The translations under genes were made by a program, and so were the position numbers. Positions 1-7,786 of a DNA stretch of 34,785 nt are shown here, piece by piece. This stretch comes from DATAWZ01 sp036266975 (GTDB taxonomy: Bacteria > Actinomycetota > Thermoleophilia > Solirubrobacterales > Solirubrobacteraceae). Where the stretch lies: the NCBI GenBank assembly GCA_036266975.1, contig DATAWZ010000205.1, positions 1 to 34,785 on the forward strand. The letters are read 5' to 3'. Each line of letters starts with the position of its first letter. The first letter of the stretch is position 1. The notes under the pieces are model-generated. The model was not told the origin of the DNA, made no database searches, and was given only the letters and a program-made list of their open reading frames with translations.

Positions 1-807
1 CCCGCGCGAGATCCCCGGGCCGGTGTCGATCGCCACGCCGACGTGACGGGTCCTCAGCAGCGTCGGATCGATCAGGTGCGCCACCGCGACCGCGTCGTGC
101 ACGGGCGCGCCGCTCCAGCCGTAGGAGCGCCGGTGAAAGCGAGAGTAGAACTCGTACAGGTCGGCAACGAGCGTCCCGGCCCTGCCCGTGCGCGCCAATT
201 GCTCGGCGTGCCGAGCGGTCATCAGCGCCTGATGGGTGACGTCCAGCCCCACCATCGTCACGTCGATCCCGCTGGTGAACACCCGGTGCGCGGCCTCGGG
301 GTCGACCCAGACGTTGAACTCCGCCGCGGGGGTGACGTTGCCCTCGCCGATCGCGCCGCCCATGAGCACGATCCGCTCGATCCGCTCGTTGATGTCCGGG
401 TAGCGCGCGAGCAGCAGGGCGATGTTCGTCAGCGGCCCGGTGGGCACGAGCGTGATCGGCTCGGGCCGCTCGCTCGCCACCCGCGCGATCCAGTCGATCG
501 CGTGCTCGGCGTGCGGCGCGCGCGCCGGGGGCGGCAGGTCCGGCCCGTCGAGCCCGGTCTCGCCGTGGACCTCCGGGGCGACGACGCCCTCGCGCACGAG
601 CGGTCGCGAGGCACCCGCGGCGACGGGCACGTCGCTGCGGCCCACGTGGTCGAGCACGCGGAACGCGTTGGCCGTCGTCTTGACGAGCGTCCGGTTGCCG
701 GCGACGGTCGTCACGCCGAGCAGCGCCAGCTCGGGGCTGCCGAGCGCGAGCAGCATCGCCATCGCGTCGTCGTGGCCGGGATCGCAGTCCAGGACGATCT
801 CGATCAT
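1..807 (-). CDS. Nucleoside hydrolase (3' end outside window)
   Basis: Inosine/uridine-preferring nucleoside hydrolase family, which cleaves the N-glycosidic bond of ribonucleosides to give base and ribose in the cytoplasm. The protein begins MIEIVLDCDPGHDDAMAML, which holds the family's calcium-binding DxDxxxDD-type cluster (D7, D9, D13, D14). Further in are the typical VPTGPLTNIALLL and IVLMGG segments and an FNVWVDPEAA stretch. The reading frame stays open to the left edge, so the C-terminus (including the last catalytic His/Asp region) is not seen. The ATG at 807 overlaps the ribokinase stop as ATGA, so the two are translationally coupled. The pairing points to nucleoside salvage: this enzyme releases ribose and the kinase phosphorylates it. 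The family is clear; base specificity cannot be read from the sequence. Confidence 0.93.
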   Translation of the reverse strand, partial: MIEIVLDCDPGHDDAMAMLLALGSPELALLGVTTVAGNRTLVKTTANAFRVLDHVGRSDVPVAAGASRPLVREGVVAPEVHGETGLDGPDLPPPARAPHAEHAIDWIARVASERPEPITLVPTGPLTNIALLLARYPDINERIERIVLMGGAIGEGNVTPAAEFNVWVDPEAAHRVFTSGIDVTMVGLDVTHQALMTARHAEQLARTGRAGTLVADLYEFYSRFHRRSYGWSGAPVHDAVAVAHLIDPTLLRTRHVGVAIDTGPGISRG

Positions 808-1625
808 CGGGCGAGCACCGCCTCGAGCTCGGCCGTGGTGGGCAGCGAGGGCTGGGCGCCGAAACGCGAGGCGGCCAGCGCCCCCGCGGCGCAGGCCCGG
901 CGGAGCGCCACCGAGGGCTCGCGCTCCTCGAGCAGGCCGACGACGAGCGCCGCGCAGAAGGCATCGCCCGCCGCGGTCCCGTCGACCGCCTCGATCGCCG
1001 GCGGGCGGGCCCGCGCGATCTCCTCGCCGCCGCGCAGCAGGACGGCCCCCTCGGCGCCGAGGGTCAGCGCGACCAGCCCCTCCTGCGGGCCGATCGTCTC
1101 GTACTCGTAGCGGTTGACCACGACGAGATCCGCGCCGACCGGCAGCCGCCCGCGCGCCGGCGCGGCGTTGATGCACACCAGACGGCACTCGGCGCGCGCG
1201 GCGGCGACGAGCGCCGCCTCGGAGATCTCCATCTGGCCCATCACCGCGTCGGCCTCGCCGACGTCGACGTCGCCCGCCTCCAGGCGCCGGTTCGCTCCGG
1301 GGGCGACGACGATCACGTTCTCCCCGCTCTGCTCGACCAGGATGATCGCCATGCCGCTCTCGCCATCGTCGCGGGTCACCGCGCTGGTGTCGACCCCCTC
1401 GCGCTCGAGCGAGCGCAGCACGAAATCGTCGCGGCCGACGCGCCCGACGAAGCGCACCTGCGCGCCGAGCCGCGCCGCCGCGACGGCCTGGTTGGCGCCC
1501 TTGCCGCCCGGGATCCGCTCGAGCACCGCGTCGGTGACGGTCTCCCCCGGGCGCGGCAGCCGCTCGCACCGCGCGACCAGGTCGACGTTCGCAGAGCCCA
1601 CGACCGTGATCCGGGGCGACGGCAC
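804..1625 (-). CDS. rbsK: Ribokinase (PfkB family)
   Basis: Sugar kinase of the PfkB/ribokinase family, predicted to make ribose 5-phosphate from ribose and ATP. Visible signatures are the N-terminal VVGSANVDLVARCERLPRPG, the GGKGANQAVAAARLGA motif and the C-terminal DGTAAGDAFCAAL block. That last block carries the catalytic Asp of the family's DTxGAGD motif, although two neighbouring residues are altered (T to G, G to A). I chose the GTG at 1625 because it places the conserved VVGSAN strand four to five residues from the start, as is usual. A TTG at 1664 in the same frame would add 13 residues with no family match; neither has a convincing ribosome site. It is co-transcribed with the nucleoside hydrolase (ATGA overlap). 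The upstream sensor kinase ends 48 bases before this start, so all four genes may share one transcript. Another PfkB substrate is possible, but the neighbour favours ribose. Confidence 0.9.
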   Translation of the reverse strand: MPSPRITVVGSANVDLVARCERLPRPGETVTDAVLERIPGGKGANQAVAAARLGAQVRFVGRVGRDDFVLRSLEREGVDTSAVTRDDGESGMAIILVEQSGENVIVVAPGANRRLEAGDVDVGEADAVMGQMEISEAALVAAARAECRLVCINAAPARGRLPVGADLVVVNRYEYETIGPQEGLVALTLGAEGAVLLRGGEEIARARPPAIEAVDGTAAGDAFCAALVVGLLEEREPSVALRRACAAGALAASRFGAQPSLPTTAELEAVLAR

Positions 1626-1673
1626 GCGCGCATCGTAGGCCGCGAGCGCCGCGCCGACCCGCAAAGAAGCCGC

Positions 1674-2876
1674 TCAGCCGACCGGGCGAGCGAGCGCCGC
1701 CGGCCGCCCGCGCGCCTCCGCCACAAAGGGCACACGCGCGGCGCCGGGAAGCTCGACCTCGGCGAGGAGCCCTCCGGCGGGCAAGGCACTCAGCGCCAGC
1801 CGCCCACCGTGCAGCCGCACCACCGAGCTGACGATCGACAGCCCGAGCCCCACGCCGCGCCCGGTGCGCGCCGCGCCGAGCCGCCGGAAGGGCTCGACGA
1901 GCTGCTGCAGATCCCCGCGCTCGATCACCGCGCCGCCGTTGGCGACCCTGAACCACGCCGTCCTCCCGCGCGTGCCGGACTCGATCCGCATCCAGCCCCC
2001 GGCCGCGTTGTGACGCAGCGCGTTCTCGATCAGGTTGTCGACGACCCGCTCGAGCAGGTCGGGCTCGCCGCACGCGAGCGCCGGGCGCAGCGCGACCGTG
2101 TCGACCGACAGCCCGGCCGCGGCGATCTCGGCGTCGAGCTCGCCCAGGCACCGCCGCGCCCTTGCGTCGAGCGCGACCGGATCGCTCCCCGGCGCGCCGC
2201 CGTCGCTGCGCGCGAGCGTGAGCAGGCTGTCGATCAGCCGCTCGGAGCGGTCGACCGCCTCGCGCACCACCTCGCGGGTGTGGAGCAGCTCGGCGGGCAC
2301 GCCCGCGTCGTCGGCGAGCGCGACGTCGACCTCGGTGCGGATCACCGACAGCGGCGTGCGCAGCTCGTGCGAGGCGTTGGCCACGAAGCGCTGCTGGCTG
2401 TCGAACGCGGCCTGGAGCCGGTCGAGCATCCCGTCGAAGGTGTCGGCCAGCTCGCGCAGCTCATCGGCGGGCCCGTCGAGCGCGATACGCTCCTGGAGCC
2501 GGTCGCGCGATACCCGCCGGGCGGTGTTGGTGATCGTCCGCAGCGGGCGCAGCACGCGACCGGCGGTCCACCAGCCCAGGCCCGCCGAGAGCAGCAGCAT
2601 CGCGCCGAACACGAGCGCGTACTGCAGCTCGAGCCGGTGCAGCGAGTGCGTCGCCAGGGCGCCGCGCACGCTCTCCAGCAGGCTCTCGAAGGGCATCTGC
2701 GGCACCGGCCCGCCGCCGAACCACGGCAGCCCCCGCACGCCCATGTACTGGGCCGGGTTGACCGGCAGGCCCTTCAGGCTCGCGTCGACCAGCGCGTAGC
2801 TGACGATCATCAGCGCCGCGCCGGCCACCGCGAACACCGCCGTGTAGGTGAGCGTCAACCGCAGCCGCGCGCTCAT
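1674..2876 (-). CDS. Two-component sensor histidine kinase (OmpR-partner type)
   Basis: Membrane sensor kinase of 400 residues. A first membrane segment lies near residues 9-30, a short extracytoplasmic loop at about 31-84 and a second membrane segment near 86-104. A HAMP linker follows at about 105-158. The HisKA dimerisation helix has ASHELRTPLSVI, with phospho-acceptor His170. The ATPase domain shows NLIENALRHN (N-box, about 281-290) and GRGVGLGLSIV (G-box, about 339-349). The usual DxGxG box reads VANGGAVI, a degenerate form often seen in actinobacterial kinases. The ATG at 2876 overlaps the regulator's stop as ATGA, so the regulator is transcribed first and translation is coupled. The short sensor loop gives no ligand clue. 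A much longer open frame continues upstream but is out of register with the regulator gene and is not coding. Confidence 0.93.
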   Translation of the reverse strand: MSARLRLTLTYTAVFAVAGAALMIVSYALVDASLKGLPVNPAQYMGVRGLPWFGGGPVPQMPFESLLESVRGALATHSLHRLELQYALVFGAMLLLSAGLGWWTAGRVLRPLRTITNTARRVSRDRLQERIALDGPADELRELADTFDGMLDRLQAAFDSQQRFVANASHELRTPLSVIRTEVDVALADDAGVPAELLHTREVVREAVDRSERLIDSLLTLARSDGGAPGSDPVALDARARRCLGELDAEIAAAGLSVDTVALRPALACGEPDLLERVVDNLIENALRHNAAGGWMRIESGTRGRTAWFRVANGGAVIERGDLQQLVEPFRRLGAARTGRGVGLGLSIVSSVVRLHGGRLALSALPAGGLLAEVELPGAARVPFVAEARGRPAALARPVG

Positions 2877-3529
2877 CGGATCGCGTACCCCGTCCCCACG
2901 ACGGTCTGCACCAGCGCCGGCGGGCCGAGCTTGCGCCGTAGGGTCATGACCGTCACCCGGACCGTGTTGGTGAACGGGTCGACGTTCTCGTCCCACACGC
3001 GCTCGAGCAGCTGCTCGGCGCTGAGCACCGCCCCGGCGGCGGCGAGCAGCTCGTGCAGCACACCGAACTCCTTGCGCGTGAGCTCGATCGCCACGCCGTC
3101 GCGCCGCACCGTGCGATCGGCCGGGTCGAGCTCGAGGTCGCCGTGGCGCAGCACCGGCGGGCGCCCGTTGCCGCTGCGGCGGGCCAGCGCGCGCACGCGC
3201 GCGAGCAGCACCTCGAACTGGAAGGGCTTGGCCACGTAGTCGTCGGCCCCGAGGTCCAGCCCGTCGATCACGCGGCGGGGCTCCCCCGCCGCGGTGAGCA
3301 TCAGGATGCGCGTCCCCGGGCACTCGGCCACGAGCGCGCGGCAGACCTCGTCGCCGTGCAGCACCGGCAGGTCGCGGTCGAGCAGGACGACGTCGTACCC
3401 GACGAGCCGCGCCTTGCCGAGCGCGCGCTCGCCGTCGTGGGCGATGTCGACCGCGAGCCCGGCCCGACGCATCCCGCGCGCGATCGCGTCGGCCAGATGC
3501 ACCTCATCCTCGACCACCAGCACGCGCAT
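2873..3529 (-). CDS. OmpR/PhoB-family response regulator
   Basis: DNA-binding response regulator of 218 residues. The receiver domain has acidic residues E7, D8 and E9 in VVEDEV, phospho-acceptor Asp51 in VVLLDRDLP, a switch Thr79 and Lys101 in the AKPF motif. The C-terminal winged helix (about 125-218) shows LTRKEFGVLHELL and the TVRVTVMTLRRKLG recognition helix, and ends with the family's VVGTGYAIR. The ATG at 3529 puts the MRVLVVEDE strand at the N-terminus. An in-frame ATG at 3559 would add ten residues (MARGLASGPA) unlike the family. It is the first gene of an operon with the kinase that follows. The gene upstream on the same strand encodes a secreted protein (3588-4178), a plausible but unproven target. 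Confidence 0.94.
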   Translation of the reverse strand: MRVLVVEDEVHLADAIARGMRRAGLAVDIAHDGERALGKARLVGYDVVLLDRDLPVLHGDEVCRALVAECPGTRILMLTAAGEPRRVIDGLDLGADDYVAKPFQFEVLLARVRALARRSGNGRPPVLRHGDLELDPADRTVRRDGVAIELTRKEFGVLHELLAAAGAVLSAEQLLERVWDENVDPFTNTVRVTVMTLRRKLGPPALVQTVVGTGYAIR

Positions 3530-3587
3530 GGCTGGGCCGGACGCTAGACCGCGCGCCATAAAACCCGCTTAAGGCGGCCGCTCGCGA

Positions 3588-4178
3588 CTACGGCATCCCG
3601 AAGAAATGCATCGAACCCGGGACGCCCGGCCAGTGCTCGCCGAAGGGCCCCGGCGCCTGCTGGGCGTGCCAGGCGAACACGCGGGTCGTGCTCGAGCTCC
3701 GCGCCACGGTCACTTCGTCGCCGGACCTCAGGTTCGAGAGCGAGACGGTCGAGCCGTCGCGCTGAACGACCGCGCCGGAGGGGATCGTGATCGGCACGTC
3801 CTGGTAGGTGTGCCCGTCGTAGGCCTCGTCGACGGTCAGCGTGCTCGCGGAGACCGAGCCGACCGTTCCGCTGTCGACGGTGATCGCCTGAAAGCCGCCC
3901 GAGCCGTTCGGCACCACGAGCTGGGCGTGGACCGGGGGCCCGCCGATGCCGAGCGCGCCGAGCCGGCCCAGGGGCCCCACGCCCTGCTGCACGCGCTTCT
4001 GGATCTGCGAAGCCGACGGGAGCCCGTGCCCCATCGCCGGCCACGGCGGCCAGCCCCCCGCGCCGGTGCGAGGACTACCCGTGGACGACGCCGTGGCGCC
4101 AGCGATGCCCGCCGCGGCCCCGGCGAGGGCGCACACCGACGCCACCGCGGTCAGCCTGACTCGTCGTGATTCGAACAT
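3588..4178 (-). CDS. Secreted protein with a C-terminal beta-rich (DUF5666-like) region
   Basis: A 196-residue protein with an N-terminal signal peptide: basic MFESRRVRLT, then a hydrophobic Ala-rich core to about residue 30. A Gly/Pro-rich linker follows. The second half (about 85-170) reads like short beta strands: VVPNGSGGFQAITVDSGTV, VPITIPSGAVVQRDGS and LSNLRSGDEVTVARSSSTT. This resembles the small OB-like DUF5666 domains of secreted bacterial proteins; the resemblance is by eye and not certain. It ends with an aromatic, Gly/Pro-rich tail (FGMP). The ATG is well supported by a near-consensus ribosome site seven bases upstream. It lies 58 bases upstream of the two-component operon on the same strand, so it could be the sensed or regulated partner. 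No enzymatic motif is visible. Confidence 0.75.
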   Translation of the reverse strand: MFESRRVRLTAVASVCALAGAAAGIAGATASSTGSPRTGAGGWPPWPAMGHGLPSASQIQKRVQQGVGPLGRLGALGIGGPPVHAQLVVPNGSGGFQAITVDSGTVGSVSASTLTVDEAYDGHTYQDVPITIPSGAVVQRDGSTVSLSNLRSGDEVTVARSSSTTRVFAWHAQQAPGPFGEHWPGVPGSMHFFGMP

Positions 4179-4185
4179 CTCGTCG

Positions 4186-4192
4186 ACCTCCT
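4186..4192 (-). promoter_or_regulatory. Shine-Dalgarno site (AGGAGGT)
   Basis: On the minus strand the sequence reads AGGAGGT, seven bases before the ATG at 4178. It is one of the strongest ribosome sites in the window and fixes the start of the secreted protein. Most other genes here rely on overlap coupling or weak sites, so this gene may be highly translated. Confidence 0.8.
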
Positions 4193-4209
4193 GGTTGGGG
4201 GAGGCCGCC

Positions 4210-4231
4210 GTTATCCCAAGCCGCGGATAAC
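4210..4231. promoter_or_regulatory. Dyad GTTATCC-N8-GGATAAC, candidate operator
   Basis: A perfect 7-base inverted repeat (GTTATCC, 8-base spacer, GGATAAC) is centred about 42 bases upstream of the secreted-protein ATG and 17 bases past the stop of the upstream gene. Its AT-containing arms stand out from the GC-rich surroundings. Position and symmetry suggest a regulator binding site over the promoter of the secreted protein. Which protein binds it is unknown. Confidence 0.45.
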
Positions 4232-4247
4232 ACCCCCGTAAAGCCGC

Positions 4248-4712
4248 TCAGTGCAGCACGAGCCGCAGCGCGAGTACGAGCACCCCGAGCGCGGCGCCGA
4301 GCAGCGCCTGCAGCACGAGCTCGCGCCCGGAGAGCTTCGCGCGCACCCCCGCCGCGATCTCGATGACCACGATCGTCCCGCCGGCGATCCACACCGCGGC
4401 GCTGATCGCGCTGCCCAGGCCCGCGCCGGCGGCCCAGGCGATCAGCACGGCGGCCAGGGGCAGCGCCGCGCCGGCGAGGATCGGCAGCTCGTGCCACATC
4501 GTCTCGGCCAAGCCGATCGCGGTCAGGCGCTTGCCGTGCTGCAGCCGGCGCGAGAGGAACTCGGCGTAGCCGTGGGCGAGCCAGTAGAGCACGAGCGCGA
4601 GCCCGACGGCCGCCACCGTCTCCCCGTAGGTTTCGCGCTTGGCGCTCTCGGCGGCGAGCAGCGCCCCGACGGTGATCGCGCCGTAGATCGCGGCGCCGAG
4701 GTTCGGTGGCAT
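4248..4712 (-). CDS. Small integral membrane protein, unknown function
   Basis: A 154-residue protein starting MPPNLGAAIYGAITVGALLAAE. About four hydrophobic segments can be seen: near 8-22, 33-50, 78-97 and 104-122, with a fifth possible at the C-terminus (LLGAALGVLVLALRLVL). A polar loop with SRRLQHGKRLTAIGLAETMWHELP separates the second and third. I chose the ATG at 4712 because the longer frame upstream is highly basic and Ser/Arg-rich, unlike real coding sequence here. I do not recognise a named family. It precedes the secreted protein on the same strand with a 69-base gap that holds the 4210-4231 dyad, so the two are probably transcribed separately. Confidence 0.65.
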   Translation of the reverse strand: MPPNLGAAIYGAITVGALLAAESAKRETYGETVAAVGLALVLYWLAHGYAEFLSRRLQHGKRLTAIGLAETMWHELPILAGAALPLAAVLIAWAAGAGLGSAISAAVWIAGGTIVVIEIAAGVRAKLSGRELVLQALLGAALGVLVLALRLVLH

Positions 4713-4740
4713 GCGGGCATTCTGTCGCCCGTCAGCCGGG

Positions 4741-6459
4741 TCAGCGCAAGACGGGCCAGGAGGTGCCGAGCGTCTTGCCGGCGCTGCTGAGCGCCCGGAC
4801 CGCGACGTAGCGCTGCGCGGTGCGCCCCGAGATCGACGTCTCAAAGCCGGCGCTCGCGGCGCTCGCGATCGACCGCAGGTCCTTGGCGTCGGGCCCGGCC
4901 AGCAGCTGCCAGCGCGCGACGTCGGTGGCCCCGTTCCAGCTCGCGAACACGGTCACGGCGCCCGCTCGGCCGGCGCTGATCGAGATCGACGGCGGGATGT
5001 CCGGCTGGCCGGTCCACGGTGAGCGGAAGGCGCGGTAGGACCCGATCGGCGCCGTGAAGCTGCCGTTGAAGATCTGCTGCCCGTTCGGGGTGTACTCGGA
5101 GAACTCGGGCTGGGCGCCCCAGCCGACGAACACGTTCCCGTTGGCGAGCGTCTGGGCGTTGCCCTGGCTGGCGGCGAGCAGCGGCGGGTCGTGCACATAG
5201 CTCTGCACGAGCGTGGCCTTCATCGTCTTCATGTTCAGCTGCAGCTCGACCGCGCGCGACTGGCTCTCCTCCTTGGGCGTGTCGGCGTCGTCGAACAGCG
5301 TGAGCGTGTTGTTGGGCGCGAGCCGCGCGTCGTGCTGCCACTCGAAGTTCGCGCCCGCGCCGAGCTTGAAGCTCGAGTGCTTGCCGCCGAGCTGCCAGAT
5401 GATCTTGCCGGTGGTGCGGCTGATCTCGTAGACCGCCCAGGTGCTGCGCGAGGAGATCAGCAGGTTGCCGTTGGGCAGCTCCTGGATCGAGTTGATGTGG
5501 AAGTAGTCATACGGCGAGGAGGCCGTTGGCTTGCCCGCATAGGAGGCGCTCACCGGCACGTGCCCGAGCGCGTGCCACTCCCACAGCACCTGTCCGGTCG
5601 AGATGTCGACCTCCTGGATCACGCAGTCGAGCACGGTTTCGTTGCGCGTGCCGCCGAGCGAGGTCAGGTTGGCCTTCACCGGCACGAAGGCGGTGAGCAG
5701 CGCGGTGCCCTGCGGGGTGATCTGAAACTCGTGCAGGTCCGCCGAGTACCCGTCGCCCGCGTGGACGACGGCGATCGTCTTGTACGAGCTGTTGACGATC
5801 ACATCCTCGCTGTCGGTGCCGTAGCCGTTGCCGCTGTACCCCTGCCACCAGGTGAGGACCGGCTGTCCCTCGTAGCTCTGCACCTGCAGATCGAGCGCCT
5901 CCTCGCCGTTGGTGATCGGGTCGAACCACACGACCTGACCCTTGCCGTTGAGAATCAGCGGCCCGTTCTGCGGTCCGTTGTTGGGCGTCAGCAGGAGGTC
6001 GCCGGAGGTCGTGTCCGGGTCGCTCGTCGCGGTGACCTTCGGCGGGTGGAGGTAGGGAGCCGAACGAAAGGTCTGGGTGCCCGGGAACGTGGTCACGGTC
6101 TTCTTGGCCCCCGCCCCGTCACCGGTCGTCACCGTCCGGGCGATCGTGAAGGAGAAGCTCAGCCTGGTCGAGTTGTGATCCAGGGAGGCCGTCCCCGCCG
6201 CGCGCGAGGCGAGCACCGCCTTGACCGAGACGCGCTCGCCGGCCTTGAACGGGCTCGAGGGCACGAACGTCGTGCCGCGGCCGTCGGGCAGGGCGGTCAG
6301 GTCTCCCGGATGCCGGCCGGTGCGCGAGCCGCTGACCGTGATCGAGCGGATCTGCGCCGGCGTCAGCGCGGGAAAGGTGATCTGCGTCGTCGGCGCGGCG
6401 TCGGGCGTCCCGGGGAACGGGAGCACGTCCAGCCCACGCGGTCCGCCCGCGGCGAGCAC
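4741..6459 (-). CDS. Arylsulfotransferase-like (ASST family) beta-propeller protein
   Basis: Large secreted or membrane-anchored protein of the arylsulfotransferase (ASST) type. Family members move sulfate between phenolic compounds, but most actinobacterial homologues are untested. After an N-terminal beta-sandwich-like region (about 20-150) comes the propeller. Recognisable blades are GDLLLTPNNGPQNGPLILNGKGQVVWFDP, DLHEFQITPQGTALLT, GQVLWEWHALGHV, DYFHINSIQELPNGNLLIS, GKIIWQLGGK and FEWQHDARL; the conserved His residues in FHINS and WQHDA resemble those lining the family active site. A C-terminal Ig/fibronectin-like module (about 480-572) follows. The start is uncertain. The GTG at 6459 is the first ordinary start codon in this frame, yet the frame continues upstream into a convincing membrane segment (see 6460-6729). 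The true protein is therefore probably longer, with an N-terminal anchor. Confidence 0.82.
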   Translation of the reverse strand: MLAAGGPRGLDVLPFPGTPDAAPTTQITFPALTPAQIRSITVSGSRTGRHPGDLTALPDGRGTTFVPSSPFKAGERVSVKAVLASRAAGTASLDHNSTRLSFSFTIARTVTTGDGAGAKKTVTTFPGTQTFRSAPYLHPPKVTATSDPDTTSGDLLLTPNNGPQNGPLILNGKGQVVWFDPITNGEEALDLQVQSYEGQPVLTWWQGYSGNGYGTDSEDVIVNSSYKTIAVVHAGDGYSADLHEFQITPQGTALLTAFVPVKANLTSLGGTRNETVLDCVIQEVDISTGQVLWEWHALGHVPVSASYAGKPTASSPYDYFHINSIQELPNGNLLISSRSTWAVYEISRTTGKIIWQLGGKHSSFKLGAGANFEWQHDARLAPNNTLTLFDDADTPKEESQSRAVELQLNMKTMKATLVQSYVHDPPLLAASQGNAQTLANGNVFVGWGAQPEFSEYTPNGQQIFNGSFTAPIGSYRAFRSPWTGQPDIPPSISISAGRAGAVTVFASWNGATDVARWQLLAGPDAKDLRSIASAASAGFETSISGRTAQRYVAVRALSSAGKTLGTSWPVLR

Positions 6460-6729
6460 CCAATCGATCGCCAGGACGGTCAGCGCGATCCCCGCGAGCG
6501 CCAGGAAGACGGCGAGCGAACGGTGACGGCGAAGCCGCGAGCCCGGTGGCGGCGCAGGGTCGATCCTGCGCTCGGCAGGCTCGGGGCGGACGTCCAGGAG
6601 GGCTATCTCGAACCTCGGACGCCGGTGCTCAGCAAACCCATCAGACGAGCCTGCCCGATCCGCATAAAGAGAGAACCAACAGACACGAGCGCCAGTGAAG
6701 AACTGCCGAAGTCTGTTCGGGCGAGCCGC
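6460..6729 (-). other. Probable N-terminal extension of the ASST-like gene, no standard start codon
   Basis: The ASST frame stays open upstream of its first GTG, back to a TGA at 6730-6732. Just before the GTG it encodes a basic stretch (SRLRRHRS) followed by about 20 hydrophobic residues (LAVFLALAGIALTVLAIDWV), a classic cytoplasmic tail plus membrane anchor. No ATG, GTG or TTG occurs in frame in this stretch. Candidate CTG codons exist, for example at 6597. Either a rare start codon is used or an indel hides the true start. The remaining 319 bases between the two flanking genes show no other feature. Confidence 0.5.
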
Positions 6730-6778
6730 TCAGGAGGTCGCCGCCGTACGCACCGTCCTCCGATTCACGGCAAAAACC

Positions 6779-7297
6779 TTAGCTGCCGCGCGGGATCAGT
6801 TGCACGATCGGGATCGTGCGCCCAACCGTGGCCGCCTGGCGGCGGTAGGCCGCGTAGGCGGGAAAGACGCGGTCGCCGAGCTCCCACAGCCGCGCGCGCT
6901 CGGCCTCGTCCCGCACCACCTCGGCGCGGAACCGCTGACCGCCGAGGAGCACGTCGGGGTTCGCGCGCAGGTTGTGAAACCACGACGGGTGCTCGGGCGC
7001 GCCGGCCTTGGAGGCGACGACCGTCACCCGCTCGCCGTCGTTGAAGTAGATGACCGCGTTGCGCCGCACCTGCCCGCTCCGCGCGCCGCGGGTCACCAAC
7101 AGCGCCGTGGGCAGCATCCCCCCCATCCCGATCCGCCCGCGGGTCAGCCGCATCAGGTAGGGGTCGAGCCGCCAGACCAGGAACCGCCACGCCCGCGTGC
7201 GCGAGAGCCGCAGCGCCGCCTGCGTGCCCATCAGCGCCGTGAGCGCCCGGTAGATCGTGCCGCGGGGCGCCTGCGGGTTCACATAGGAGAGCGACAT
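6779..7297 (-). CDS. Deazaflavin (F420)-dependent nitroreductase/quinone reductase family protein
   Basis: A 172-residue protein of the Ddn family (split beta-barrel). Characterised members use reduced coenzyme F420 to reduce quinones or nitroaromatics. The family core is visible: GMLPTALLVTRGARSGQVRRNAVIYFNDGERVTVVASKAGAPEHPSWFHNLRANPDV, with the LLVTRGARSG and the SKAGAPEHPSWFHNL motifs that contact F420. A C-terminal AEVVRDEAERARLWE and YRRQAATVGRTIPIVQL complete the usual length. The N-terminal 50 residues form an amphipathic helical region, as in membrane-associated members. The start (ATG at 7297) is 27 bases from the divergent gene at 7325, so the two share a very short promoter region. 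The host must make F420, consistent with an actinobacterium. Confidence 0.9.
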   Translation of the reverse strand: MSLSYVNPQAPRGTIYRALTALMGTQAALRLSRTRAWRFLVWRLDPYLMRLTRGRIGMGGMLPTALLVTRGARSGQVRRNAVIYFNDGERVTVVASKAGAPEHPSWFHNLRANPDVLLGGQRFRAEVVRDEAERARLWELGDRVFPAYAAYRRQAATVGRTIPIVQLIPRGS

Positions 7298-7324
7298 CGG
7301 CAGATATCATCGCGCACCGTCCCG

Positions 7325-7786
7325 GTGCCCGCATCGCCCCGCAGGCCGACGCTCGATCCCGGCGGCGACGCCGCGGCGAGGGCCCGCGCCGCGGTCGAGG
7401 CGTTCGTCGCCGAGCTCCAGGAGGGGCTCTACGACACCGACGCGGAGATCTACAACCGCCACTTCGCCGCCGATGTGATCTGGGGCGGCCCGTTCGGCGC
7501 GACGCTGGCCGGCTACGAGCCGCTGCACGCGATCCACGCCCGCTTTCACCGCGAGCGCCGGCTCGGCCCCTCGCGCTACGAGGTCGTCCAGGTGCTCGTC
7601 CCCGCCGAGCGCGTCGCGGTCGCGCACGTGCGCCGGGTGGCACTCGACCAGCAGGGCGAGCCGATCGACCCGGCCGACGCGTTCACCGAGATGGCCCTGT
7701 ACGTCCTGGTCGAGCGCGACGGCGAGTGGTGGCTCGCCGCCGGCCAGAACACGCCCGTGCGCCCGGGCATGTCGGCTACCGACTGA
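7325..7786 (+). CDS. NTF2-like (SgcJ/SnoaL-type) protein
   Basis: A 153-residue protein with an NTF2-like fold signature: an N-terminal helix (AAVEAFVAELQEGLYDTDAEIYNRHFAADVIWGGPFGATLAGYEPLHAIHARFH), followed by strands YEVVQVLVPAERVAVAHVRRVALD and MALYVLVERDGEWWLAAGQNTPV. This matches the SgcJ/EcaC/DUF4440 group, whose members are cyclases, isomerases, or of unknown role. The GTG at 7325 was chosen because upstream codons in the same frame do not look coding and overlap the divergent Ddn gene. No clear ribosome site is present, so translation may start near the transcript end. It runs tail to tail with the TetR gene; the two stop codons are adjacent. Confidence 0.8.
   Translation: MPASPRRPTLDPGGDAAARARAAVEAFVAELQEGLYDTDAEIYNRHFAADVIWGGPFGATLAGYEPLHAIHARFHRERRLGPSRYEVVQVLVPAERVAVAHVRRVALDQQGEPIDPADAFTEMALYVLVERDGEWWLAAGQNTPVRPGMSATD

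Noticed and set aside
1674..3323. A single 549-residue minus-strand frame spanning regulator and kinase
   Set aside because: The first part is an out-of-frame reading of the response-regulator gene (Arg/Ala/Pro-rich). The real kinase starts at 2876.
5191..7044. A 617-residue plus-strand frame opposite the ASST-like gene
   Set aside because: It is the antisense shadow of a clear family member; composition is His/Arg/Val-rich with no domain.
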